A DNA stretch of 64,000 nt, taken from the NCBI RefSeq assembly GCF_027172205.1, contig NC_070603.1:10476001-10540000 (forward strand). Reading direction: 5' to 3'. The stretch's first letter is position 1. Each line of letters opens with the position of its first letter. Positions 10,266 to 19,914 of the stretch are shown here, piece after piece. The translations under genes and the position numbers were made by a program. The stretch comes from Podarcis raffonei. Lineage: Eukaryota > Chordata > Lepidosauria > Squamata > Lacertidae. Below the pieces are notes generated by a model. The model was not told the origin of the DNA and ran no database searches. It saw only the letters and a list, made by a program, of their open reading frames with translations.

Positions 10266-11429
10266 AAAACCCCAACCACAAAGCAATGCTTTTTTGCTTT
10301 GCTTCATGGAGCACCCACAGTGACCTTGTAGTTTGATAAAGAAAAACAGAAAGGTCCCTGCCTCTGAGGAGCTTCCAGCCTAAACTCAGTGTTGCATTTG
10401 GGTCTGATGCACGTAAAATACAAGCTGGGAAACTTATCAAACAGTAAGAAATCAAAACATGCCTAAATTTCAGCTTGAGGTCCAAGACAAATTCCGCTTG
10501 GCCTGCAGAATGCCCCTGGTGTCTCCTGTTTAAAAACAGAACCAGGAAGTGGTGCGGGGTGTGTGTGTGTCTGCCTGAGACTCTGAAGCGAGCCACAGCC
10601 ACCCACAGTAGATATTGCCATGCTAGATGAGCAGGCACGGTTGGGTCCAACCTTATTCATAGGGTGCATCTACGCACAGGAAAAAAATGTTATAAATAAG
10701 TAGAAATTAAATTGTTATAACAAAAGAAAAAGAAACACTATGTAAAAATCCGCACAGAATTTTTTTTGCTCTCCATCGCCATCTGGTGTTGCATGTTTAT
10801 AATACATTTTTTGACTAATGTAGCTGAGTCCATACTCACAAATTGAAATTAATGAATGTGACTTCCATAGATTAGGGGTGCCGTATTTCAAACAGTGAAA
10901 ATTTGGACAGAAAAGTTGTTGAGCTTTTTTGGCACTACCATACATGGGCTGCCATACATCTGGATTTCCGCCCAAACACTGATTTCCGCTCAGACGCTGC
11001 TAGAGACAGCAGTATTCTGGATATGTTCAGAAAATCCATTAATTTAAACACAGTCTTGACCTTTGGTATAACGCAACTTCCTCACCCCTTTTGCCCACTT
11101 TCAAGGCCAGGAGTGAGCGAAGGCTCTCAGGTGCCCTGCTTTCCTGGAATGTTTCCGAATTTTTTTTGATGCAGCTGCCATTTCTTTCATTATAGGGCAG
11201 CAGTTTGTTCACTTGAACATGCAGTTTTGAACAGGATTGGTTAATTAGTGGCTCCCTGTTTATTAAACAGCCACATTAGTGCTATTTCTCTCCTTATATT
11301 CTCTTCCAAAACTGCCCATCAACGCTCAGAACAACCAACACTATTGTATCTTCGTGGGACCAGTGCCCACGTTTTGTGCCAAGTTTTGTAGAAAGCTAAC
11401 AACCTGCTGGCCTTCCAGAATGCTCAATA

Positions 11430-11644
11430 CAGTGGTACCTCAGGTTACATACGCTTCAGGTTACAGACTCCACTAACCCAGAAATAGTGCTTCAGGTTAA
11501 GAACTTTGCTTCAGGATGAGAACAGAAATCGTGCTCCGGCAGCGCGAGGCCCCATTAGCTAAAGTGGTGCTTCAGGTTAAGAACAGTTTCAGGTTAAGTA
11601 TGGACCTCCAGAATGAATTAAGTACTTAACCTGAGGTACCACTG
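11430..11644 (+). mobile_element. MITE A, copy 1
   Basis: Ends CAGTGGTACCTCAGG and CCTGAGGTACCACTG, flanked by TA on both sides. Internal blocks CTTCAGGTTAAGAAC repeat. Non-coding; Tc1/mariner or pogo-like by TA target. Confidence 0.88.
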
Positions 11645-11649
11645 TACCA

Positions 11650-12170
11650 GCTTCTTGAGCCACTAGGAGTCACGGTGGGGTGTTTCTTTTGAATAATTAT
11701 GGGTGGGATGGTAAGTGTTTTGTCATGTTCTGAGGTGTGGAGGAGCATTAACCCTGCATGAGAGCACTGAGCAGTTTGGAAGCAAAAAAGGGCAAAAACA
11801 TCACAGAGATAGCAGCCAAGGCTGTATGTTAACAGGGTTAATGAGGTCAACATTGTCAGACATGGAGAGGGATCCAGCAGAGGAAGGTTTGGGAGGAAAG
11901 GTAAGTAGTTCAGTCTTTTTTATTTAAGTATTTATCAACAGCATAACAATGTCGGCTGGTGAATATTCCATTGCAAAAAAAAGGAGAAATGACTAAAAGG
12001 AAGACGGCTAACTCAGGTGACGATATATCTTGTTGCAACTCAGAATTGTTGTCTTCGCATCCGAAAATGAAAATAGTTTTCATACAATACAGAGACCCAA
12101 AATGTTTCTACCAAAGGGGCCACAGAACCCACACCTTAACACAGTTTAGAGCCCTGTCCCATAAAAATTG
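11650..12170. other. Unassigned intergenic sequence
   Basis: No coding exon or known repeat was recognised between the MITE and the L1 fragment. Confidence 0.4.
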
Positions 12171-12192
12171 TAGTGCCAGCAAACACCATCTT

Positions 12193-12619
12193 TTTTTTTT
12201 TTTTAAATATTTTTATTCAAGAATTTTTCCATATAAACATAACATACATAAACATACAAAGACAAAAACAAAACAAAAAACATGTACCATTTCATATCCT
12301 GATTTCTTATACCTTCCTTCCCCGACTTCCTCATGCCTCCCTTTTCTGTATTCCAAATTCTTATCAATTGCTCAGCAAATCTTCCCTTATTTTAATTTAA
12401 GTTTAAACTAATCTTCCTTATTCTCCTTGTCTTAACCATTACTAATAGTAACCGTTTACTTTCCAATCCATCATCATTCTAACTTTCATTAACTTTATGA
12501 TATTTCTTTAAGTAGTCCTTGAATTTTTTCCATTCTTCTTGCGCTGTTTCTCTTCCCTGGTTTCGGATTCTGCTCGTCATTTCTGCCAAGCCCATGTAGT
12601 CTATCACCTTCATCTGCCA
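12193..12619 (-). mobile_element. L1-type LINE 3' end
   Basis: On the - strand it encodes a short L1-like C-terminus (MGLAEMTSRIRNQGRE, EEWKKFKDYLKKY, stop), an A/T-rich 3' UTR and poly(A). Flanking duplication of about 16 bp (CAGCAAACACCATCTT) at 12177-12192 and 12620-12635. Confidence 0.85.
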
Positions 12620-12831
12620 CAGCAAACACCATCTTGAGGCTGTTTTCCTGTATCCCTGGTGTGAAGACGGTTGCCTTGCCATGGCTTATTCTCCTGGTTC
12701 TGTACTCATATCATGTCCCCAGGCCATCTTTATCTGAAGCAGGTCAGTAGACCTGGCGTTGAGAATAACAAATTTGCAAGACTGCACCCTTAGAAGAGCT
12801 GAGATAGCAACACCAGCCCCTCAAGCTGAGT

Positions 12832-13050
12832 TTATTGCATTTATAGCCACACTTTTTCTCCAAGAAGCTCAAAGTGATGAACATGGTTCTCCCTCCCATC
12901 TCATTTAAGCCCCACAACAACCCTGTGAGGTAGGTTAGGCTGAGGGGCAGTGACTGGGCCCAAGGTGAGCTTCGTGGCTGAGTGGAGATTCAAACTCTGG
13001 TCTCCCAGGCCCTACTCTGACACTCTAACCACTAACACCACACTGGCTCA
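12832..13050 (-). mobile_element. Old tRNA-derived SINE, AGCCAGTGTGGTG family (diverged)
   Basis: The - strand starts GAGCCAGTGTGGTGTTAGTG, has a B-box-like GAGTTTGAAT, and the CTCACAGGGTTGTTGTGGGG body. Older than the 13.5-14.1 kb copies by divergence. Confidence 0.65.
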
Positions 13051-13079
13051 GTTAAAGATCTGTTTGATTGCTCTGTGAT

Positions 13080-13410
13080 AATGATAATAATTTTATTATT
13101 TCTACCCTGCTCATCTCGCTGGGTTTCCCTAGCCCAGGGGTCAGCAAACTTTTTCAGCAGGGGGCCAGTCCACTGTCCCTCAGACCTTGTGGGGGGCCGG
13201 ACTATATTTTTTGGGGGGGGAATGAACAAATTCCTGTGCCCCACAAATAACCCAGAGATGCATTTTAAATAAAAGGACACATTCTACTCATGTAAAAACA
13301 CGCTGATTCCCGGTCTGTCCGCAGACCAGATTTAGAAGGTGATTGGGCCGGATCCGGCCCCCGGGCCTTAGTTTGCCTACCCATGCCCTAGCCACTCTGG
13401 GTGGCATCCA
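13080..13410. repeat. LINE-tail fragment interrupted by an inverted-repeat element
   Basis: A CR1-like terminus (ATTTCTACCCTGCTCATC) is cut at CCTAGCCC and resumes near 13387. The insert begins AGGGGTCAGCAAACTTTTTC and ends TAGTTTGCCTACCCATG, resembling hAT-type MITE ends. Confidence 0.55.
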
Positions 13411-13549
13411 GCACATACTAAAACAGAGTAAGAATAAGCTCCTTCATAAGGATGACCTGGCATAATGGCAGCCAGGGTGTTTGTGGCACTTTCAGAAGTA
13501 TTATAATGGAATTGCCCTCCGGAGAGGTTCCATTCTTAGAGAAGTCCCT

Positions 13550-13790
13550 CAAGAAGAAGAAGAGTTTGGATTTTATATCCTGCCTTTCACTCCCTTTAAG
13601 GAGTCTCAAAGCGGCTAACATTCTCCTTTCCCTTCCTCCCCCACAACAAACACTCTGTGGGGTGAGTGGGGCTGAGAGAAGTGTGACTGGCCCAAGGTCA
13701 CCCAGCAGCTGCATGTGGAGGAGCGGAGACGCGAACCCGGTTCCCCAGATTACAAGACTACCGCTCTTAACCACTACACCACACTGGCTC
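13550..13790 (-). mobile_element. tRNA-derived SINE, AGCCAGTGTGGTGTAGTGG family
   Basis: The - strand begins GAGCCAGTGTGGTGTAGTGG, with B-box-like GGGTTCGCGTC, and ends in a (GAA)n tail. Second copy follows at 13842. Confidence 0.85.
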
Positions 13791-13841
13791 AGTCTACGCA
13801 ATCCCTGCTTCTTCCAACTGAGCCTGAGTCCATCTTTGTTG

Positions 13842-14080
13842 AGTAGTTTGGATTTGATATCCCGCTTTATCACTACCCGAAGGAGTCTCAAAGCGGCTAA
13901 CATTCTCCCTTCCCTTCCTCCCCCACAACAATCACCCTGTGAGGTGAGTGGGGCTGAGAGACTTCAGAGAAGCGTGACTAGCCCAAGGTCACCCAGCAGC
14001 TGCATTTGGAGGAGCGGGGAAGCGAACCCGGTTCACCAGATTACGACTCCACTGCTCTTAACCACTACACCACACTGGCT
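13842..14080 (-). mobile_element. tRNA-derived SINE, same family, second copy
   Basis: Same head and body as the preceding copy, in the same orientation, about 50 bp away. Likely an independent insertion or a local duplication. Confidence 0.85.
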
Positions 14081-14793
14081 ATCTTTTGAAAAAAGAGAGG
14101 TGGTTGTTCAGTTCTGTGGGAATCTCCCCAGCTGGCTTGGCAGCAGAGCTCACTCAGCAAGGTGTCTACCACTATTGTGCACTAGAACCAGTGTTAGAAA
14201 CTCAAATATATAAGCTAGGCGCCAAGTGGCTCCTTAAACCAGGGTTAGAGTTGCCAAAAGAGAATGTCTAGTTGCCATTTTGGGGGCAAGACAGCTCTGA
14301 AGTCTTATTTTTCAAAGGATGCACTGACTATGATTGATTATCAGTTAAGCATCTGGCTGGTTCAGATGACATCCTTGAGCCAGGTTAAGAGCTTTGAGAC
14401 CTTAAGGAAGAAAAGTCACTTGATCCAGGGACAGTACACATATATATTGGCCTATTCCGACCTCTTTTTCTCAATGGTGACAGGGGCCATTCAAAACGTA
14501 AAAATATTCTTCACAACTGTGACCAGGGCAGTGGGACAGGGTAAGTGAAGACAAGTTACAACAGTTAGCTGTAAAGTTGTTCACTGCTCAGGCTGTATGG
14601 GGAAAGTATTTTGGTTCCTGGAATTAATACGGAATGAGCAGATAAAATATAACTGATAGAATTCTACAGGATGGGGTATTAGTATGTGAAAACAGTCAAG
14701 ATCCAATGATCCCAAGGCATGCACCTTCAGGTGGTGATGTCAGGTGCCATCCTGGCGCCCAGGTATCTTCACTCGGTTGCAAGTGGCCAATAG

Positions 14794-15146
14794 GTAAAGG
14801 TACCTCTGACTGTTAGGTCCAGTCGCGGACGACTCTGGGGTTGCGCGCTCATCTCACTCTATAGGCTGAGGAAGCTGGCGTTTGTCCGCAGACATGCTGG
14901 TCATGTGGCCAGCATGACTAAACCGCTTCTGGTGAACCAGAGCCGCGCATGGAAATGCCATTTACCTTCCCGCCGGAGTGGTACCTATTTATTTACTTGC
15001 ACTTTGATGTGCTTTCGAACTGCTAGGCTGGCAGGAGCAGGGACCCAGCAACGGGAGCTCACCCCATCGTGGGGATTCGAACCACCGACCTTCTGATCGG
15101 CAAGTCCTAGGCTCTGTGGTTTAACCCACAGTGCCACCCGCGTCCC
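14794..15146 (-). mobile_element. Sauria-type SINE downstream of the PYD-DD gene
   Basis: A complete SINE with perfect 16-bp target duplications TGCAAGTGGCCAATAG (14778-14793 and 15147-15162), so fairly young. Same orientation as the PYD-DD gene and ending about 210 bp past its stop codon. Confidence 0.95.
14988..14993 (-). terminator. Candidate poly(A) signal for the PYD-DD gene inside a SINE
   Basis: The first AATAAA on the - strand after the PYD-DD stop lies about 366 bp downstream, inside a Sauria-type SINE in sense orientation. No AATAAA or ATTAAA was seen between stop and SINE, so the SINE may supply the 3' end. Inference. Confidence 0.35.
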
Positions 15147-15358
15147 TGCAAGTGGCCAATAGTCAGGTGCAAAATGCGCCTGGCCCTTGGCTAATTTCAA
15201 ACACACACCCCACACCCCGCACAGCTCAGTCATATCAGCGTAAACACCAGTCAACATAAATCATTATAATCTGTGTTCACTTGCATTGGGAAAGGTATCT
15301 GGAGAGCCTGAGTTGCTGGAGAAGACTGTTAGGGGTATTTGGCCTTTCAAGAACTCTT

Positions 15359-15645
15359 TCAGGCACTCTCTCTCAGGAACGCATATGCATCACGGTCAAG
15401 ATTCACTCCACCCTGGTCGAGAATAAGGTATAAATTGGCTGCAGTGGCCTTCCCTCCCTCCCGGTTCCTCCAGTCCCAAAGCATGTAGAAAGCTTGCATG
15501 ACCATGTCCTTGTGATTCTCCTCTTCGATCTGCTCCAAGCGTGAATTTTCCACCCCCAGGAACTCGATGGCAATCGTCTTCCATTTCCTGCCCAACTTCC
15601 TGGCTAGCTTCATCAGCTGCTGCTGCGAAACCTGACTGGGTTGCA
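15359..15645 (-). CDS. DD exon (exon 2) of the PYD-DD gene
   Basis: The acceptor has a pyrimidine tract ending ATTTTGCAG. It carries two bases that complete the split valine and 94 further codons before TGA. The death domain core WKTIA, the LWDWR helix and the GGKAT segment are intact, and the domain occupies nearly all of the exon. Confidence 0.85.
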
Positions 15646-17991
15646 CTGCAAAATAGTGGGAAGGAAGATTATGAGAGGCAGAAGAGCACAGCTAACATGG
15701 TGCCTTCTGTTCGCTTCATTGGCAAGATGGGACTCCTCGCAAGCTTGCTAAAAATGATTTGCCTGAGGATGAAGTCCTGGCAACCAAACAGGAAAGCTTC
15801 CCAGCTGAGATTTTTGCTGTGTCTTTTAACAATGCCTTCTTTTTATTCTTTGCTTAATATTGTATATTCCTCTGGGTATTTAGATATTTATAATAAAACA
15901 AATAACAAGCAAGATACAAGGCAGTGGCTAGGCGAGGAAAATGCTTTATGAGCCTTTAAGATAAGGATAAGGTACCGTATTTTTCGCTCTATAAGACACA
16001 CTTTTTCCCTCCTAAAAAGTAAGGGGAAATGTGTGTGCGTCTAATGAAGCGAATGCAGGCTGCGCAGCTATCCCAGAAACCAGAACAGTGAGAGGGATCG
16101 CTGTGCAGCGCTCCCTCTCGCTGTTCTAGCTTCTGGCTTAGCTGTGCTCTGTCCCTTCCCCCACCTCGTGCAAAAGCCAGCAAGAGCCGCGCTCCCTTTA
16201 AAGAGCTGCGCGGAGCGTGTGTGCGGCTCTTGGGGGCTTTTCCCCGAGGAGGGAGAAGGGCAACCCGTCAGTGATGGGCTGCCCTTCTCCCTCCTCGGGG
16301 AAAAGCCTCCAAGTGCCGCACACACGCTCCACGCATACAGGCTCTGGGAAGCATACAGGCTCTGCTCAGCGCTCCCTTTAAAGAATCTCTCCCCCTCGCA
16401 TTCCCCCTCTAAAAACTAGGTGCATCTTATGGTCAGGTGAATCTTATGGAGCGAAAAATACGGTATCTGCTGCCCTTCAGATTATTGTTAGGCTGCAACT
16501 CCCAACACCCTGACCATTGTGCCATGCTGCCTGGTGCTGATGGGAAATTAAGTCCAGCACTATCTGAGAGGGCCAGAGGCTCCGCCTCCTGCTTTAAAAG
16601 CCGCACCACGAGCCGAAATCAACCTGTGAAGTTCTTCCCATGTCAGAAAAGTTATCCCATGTGAATTCCTGCTTGTTGTGCAGATGTTAAAGGTGCAGGA
16701 TCCCTGCCAGATAATATGAGGGTTCAGACCTGTTGTGGAAGCTCACCCACTCATCCTGGTCTGGGGCTGAGTCCTAGATTTAAGTTGGATGCTAGAATTT
16801 TTTTTTATCTGTGTAGGTGCTGGAACAAGGGTGCGCCCAGGGCATTTGAGGAACGTTCCAGGAAGCGATGAGGGGGTACAGGCAAAGCACACACCTCAAA
16901 ACCTCCAGATGGACTATCCTTTCCCTCCCCACCCTTCCACTTCCTGCCCAGTTGGAAACCAAGATCCCAGTAGAGAGGGAATGGGCTCATCTGCACAGGA
17001 GTTTAATGTGGATGTGATGCTACATGGGTCTCTATTTATTTACATCTACAAAACGTCCTCTTTATCTAAGCAGCAACCTGCAATTCCTGCCAGATCCAGG
17101 AATAATTTGATAAGGGAAGAAAATCCAGTGCAAAAATTGCATGTTACCTGGCTAGGTCCACACTGGAGCACAGTGTCTGCCTCTGTATATATGTGTGTGA
17201 GTAGTTTTGCTTGCTGCGAAGCATACTCTGAACGTTTCCTGGAAGTTCCTTGTGCAGATGTTGCTGGACTTCAACTCCCATCTGCCCCACCCAGCATAGC
17301 CAACGATCAGGCATCAAGAGAGCAACAGTCCCACAAACATGGGGAGGGGGGAGGCCAACAGTTTCTCTTCCCCTGCCCTAGACAAAATGGGAGTCCTGGA
17401 GCATAGGAGCCAACTCCCCCCAATAAAACATTTGAGGGGGCCGGGCCCTCTCAAAGTTGAAGCACATTCAAATAATTAGTGTGCACCATGTCATATGATC
17501 GATTATGTGGGGTGCGGTGGGGCGGGGCGGCCTAACCCGCCCTCCCCAATATTTTATTCAAGTTGGCACCCCTATCCTAGACAGCAAAACCTCTACCCCC
17601 TCCCTGCTCCGAGCTCTCCCTGTGGGTTCGGGCTGTGCCCACCTCTACAGTACTCACCTGGAGCTGCTTCCACGAGGTCTACTGGGGCTTCCATGGCAGG
17701 GGTCCCCCTTCCGCTCGGGCGATCGCCCCCCGCTACGTCGCGTGGGAGGTTCCGCAGAAGATCCTTCCTGGGTATCTTTCCCAGCGCGTGGGCGGCGACT
17801 TCTAATTCTTTCCCGGGAAAATAGCGCGCAAGCAGCTCGGCTAGCTCGACCGGCGAGACTTTCTCCAGCTTCCGTCGAGGGATTCGGACAGATAGGTCCG
17901 GGATGGATTCCAGGTAGAAGACGAATTTGCGGAGCTCTTCGTCCGTCAGATCGTCGAGGATCTGCAGCAACCGCTCTCTCGCAGCCGCCAT
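15359..17991 (-). CDS. Pyrin domain-death domain (PYD-DD) adaptor-like protein, two exons
   Basis: Exon 1 is 17991-17658 (ATG to donor CCAG|GTGAGT); exon 2 is 15645-15359 (acceptor TTTTGCAG, stop TGA). The junction is phase 1 on both sides and forms a valine, giving 206 residues. Residues 1 to about 85 are a pyrin domain: LLQILDDLTDEELRKFVFYL, then a basic IPRRKLEK segment and a helix with VELAELLARYF, in the usual order of a PYD six-helix bundle. Residues 86-112 are a Gly/Pro-rich linker. Residues about 118-205 are a death domain: LARKLGRKWKTIAIEFLGV, a LEQIEEEN helix, then LWDWRNREGGKAT. There is no CARD, NACHT or transmembrane segment. PYD and DD both form homotypic oligomers, so an inflammasome or cell-death adaptor is the natural inference, with unknown partners. 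ASC has PYD-CARD and FADD has DED-DD; this order matches neither. No interruption is seen. It is an unnamed gene to me. Confidence 0.85.
15975..16463. mobile_element. TA-target MITE, CCGTATTTTTCGC family, in the PYD-DD intron
   Basis: CCGTATTTTTCGC...GCGAAAAATACGG ends with TA flanks. GC-rich interior with long inverted segments. It lies wholly within the only intron of the PYD-DD gene. Confidence 0.8.
17403..17575. mobile_element. MITE with ATAGGRGYCAACT ends
   Basis: Terminal inverted repeats ATAGGAGCCAACT and AGTTGGCACCCCTAT enclose 173 bp. It lies just 3' of the PYD exon donor. A related partial copy sits in opposite orientation at 18619. Confidence 0.65.
17658..17991 (-). CDS. PYD exon (exon 1) of the PYD-DD gene
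   Basis: It opens with ATGGCGGCTGCG and ends at a strong donor GTGAGTA after 111 codons plus one base. It encodes the whole pyrin domain, the usual one-exon PYD arrangement, plus a short linker. It lies in a CpG-rich stretch, unlike most of the window. Confidence 0.87.
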
Positions 17992-18017
17992 GGAAGGAGC
18001 GGGTGCCCAGTCCAGAT

Positions 18018-18020
<3 letters not shown>

Positions 18021-18073
<53 letters not shown>
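18021..18073. repeat. (CA)n microsatellite 30 bp upstream of the PYD-DD start codon
   Basis: About 26 uninterrupted CA units on the + strand, so (GT)n on the coding strand, ending 30 bp before the ATG. It would lie in the 5' UTR or at the transcription start. Such tracts are length-variable and can adopt Z-DNA. Confidence 0.95.
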
Positions 18074-18075
<2 letters not shown>

Positions 18076-18618
18076 ATCCAAGACAAAGGGCCACGCGGGA
18101 AACCCCCTTCCTAGTGACGTGAGCAGCAGAGGGCGCGCGGAAAGGAGGGCTGCAACAGGGCTGCTGCGCGGCTGCTTTCGATTTGGTGGAACGGGAGATG
18201 CAGCCTCGAGTCCAGGAAGTTGGGGCGGGGCGGTGCCAAGGCTGCGGGGGTGGGAGGGTTTTTTCTTCTTCTTCAGGGGAGCGGACTAGGGTGGATTTTT
18301 TTCAGGGACGGGCAGAAAGTAGGTGGGGATGATCTCCGGATGATTTGTAATGGTAGATGATCAACAGAGACTTTTTTTCCAGCTCTTCATCAGCGTCTTG
18401 AGCAGCAACAAGTAAAAGCACCCCCCCTCCCTAGATTGGGCTGCTGAAATCAAGAAAGCAATTTCTGTCTAAGGATCTGCACGCGAGCTCCAGTTCTGGA
18501 GCTGAAAAGAATTGCGGGGGAGGGCTGCAATTTGCGCCCTTTGCGTTCAAAACTTACCAGGTTTAATGCGCGGCGCATCTCCCGCTAGGGCGGGGAGTGA
18601 CCTCAGACTGGACTCGCA

Positions 18619-18710
18619 AGGGGTGCCAACTTGAATAAAATATTGGGGGTGGAGGGCAGGTAACCCCAGCCCACATAATCACAAAACACACACATACCAC
18701 TTGAATGGCA
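18619..18710. mobile_element. Partial MITE, inverted relative to 17403-17575
   Basis: GGGGTGCCAACTTGAATAAA and the ATATTGGGGG block are the reverse complement of the right half of the 17403-17575 element, including CACATAATC. The far end is not clear. Confidence 0.6.
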
Positions 18711-18784
18711 ATTCAAGTAATGTTACCTAAGATTCAAAGTGTGTTCATCAGCTGCCCTCTCTGTCTAAGCCTGGCGGAGGGAAA

Positions 18785-19130
18785 GGTAAAGGGACCCCTG
18801 ACCATTAGGTCCAGTCATGGCCGATTCGGGTTGCGGTGCTCATCTCGCTTTATTGGCCGAGGGAGCCGGCGTACAGCTTCCGGGTCATGTGGCCAGCATG
18901 ACTAAGCTGCTTCTGGCGAACCAGAGCAGCGCACCGAAACGCTGTTTACCTTCCCGCCGGAGCGGTACCTGTTTATCTACTTGCACTTTGACGTGCTTTC
19001 AAATTGCTAGGTTGGCAGGAGCAGGGACTGAGCAACGGGAGCTCACCCCGTCACAGGGATTCGAACCGCCAACCTTCTGATCGGCAAGTCCTAGGCTCTG
19101 TGGTTTCACCCACAGCGCCACCTGTGTCCC
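18785..19130 (-). mobile_element. Sauria-type SINE
   Basis: Bov-B-like tail first on the + strand, then body and the GGGACACAGGTGGCGCTGTG head. Flanking duplication TGGCGGAGGGAAA / TGGCCGAGGGAAA. Lies between PYD-DD promoter and SOAT2 3' end. Confidence 0.9.
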
Positions 19131-19567
19131 TGGCCGAGGGAAAACCAGCCTTTAAAATAGTGTTCTACACTGGATTGCCTGGTAAGGTAGCTGAGCTGAA
19201 CAGGAAGGACCCCTTTTTGAACTTACACCAGCCTCGGATCAGCCAGTTTCAGCTCAGCCAACTGAGTCCCAAGCAGCTGTGGCAGTCCATTCCAGGCCAC
19301 ATTTCCCAGAAAACAGCTGATAGCCAGGGAACAGATTCTTTTAAAAAATGACTACACAATCATGTAATTTTAGCAGGATGTCTGCAAATGCTGTATATCT
19401 TTAGCTGCAAAGGCATAACCTTTTTGGTTATATCTTTTGCTGTATATCTTTAGCTGCAAAAGCATAACCGAAACAAAAAACAAAAGGTAGTAATTCACAT
19501 AGTATATGAATGATGCAGAACTCCACATTTCTGGGAGCAGAATCCAAATTACTTGTGTGCACAGAAT

Positions 19568-19573
19568 TTTATT
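19568..19573 (-). terminator. SOAT2: Candidate SOAT2 poly(A) signal
   Basis: AATAAA on the - strand about 290 bp after the SOAT2 stop, in an A/T-rich setting. It is the first such hexamer noted downstream of the stop. Position-based inference. Confidence 0.5.
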
Positions 19574-19863
19574 TTTTAAAGTAGAAAACAGCCATGAATA
19601 AACTGAGTAGGCAAACTTTGAAGTATTACGTAGATGCTGGAATCAAGCAACAACAGTGGACAGGTAAATCACCTTGCTATGCTGGGGAAAGGATTAGTCA
19701 GTCAATGCTGGGTACTTGAATTTGAGTCAACAGCAAGTATGGACAACCTAACCCTCCTCTGAAGATGTTGGGCTCCGACTCTTCTAATGGTCAGAGTGTG
19801 AGTCCAGGAAGATCTGTTTGGAGCAAAGGGGAAGGTGGCTTCTCAAAGGTAGTTGGCATTGAC

Positions 19864-19914
19864 CTAGGAGCGGCAGGACCAAGAACGTGGAGTCACTATC
19901 CCCCAGAAGGTCCT
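19864..19914 (-). CDS. SOAT2: SOAT2 exon 15 (terminal coding exon)
   Basis: Too short to stand out as an ORF, but it encodes [16 protein letters not shown] and TAG, matching the human C-terminus [16 protein letters not shown]. The acceptor is TGCCTTTCAG. Confidence 0.94.
   Translation of the reverse strand, partial: RTFWGIVTPRSWSCRS

Larger units (their letters stand above)
17500..18600. promoter_or_regulatory. CpG-rich promoter region of the PYD-DD gene
   Basis: CpG dinucleotides are dense across exon 1 and about 600 bp upstream, in contrast with the AT-rich repeats around it. A GC-box string GGGGCGGGGCGG lies at 18222-18233, about 230 bp before the start codon. No TATA box is evident on the - strand, fitting a CpG-island promoter. 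Confidence 0.55.

Noticed and set aside
14905-15096. Repeated small proteins with [11 protein letters not shown] as a gene family
   Set aside because: They are translations of Sauria-type SINEs on either strand and recur at every SINE copy.
17593-18081. Longer PYD reading frame running through the GT repeat as (Cys-Val)n
   Set aside because: The frame is open but has no upstream ATG; the first ATG is at 17991. The part after 17658 is intron by the strong GTGAGTA donor.
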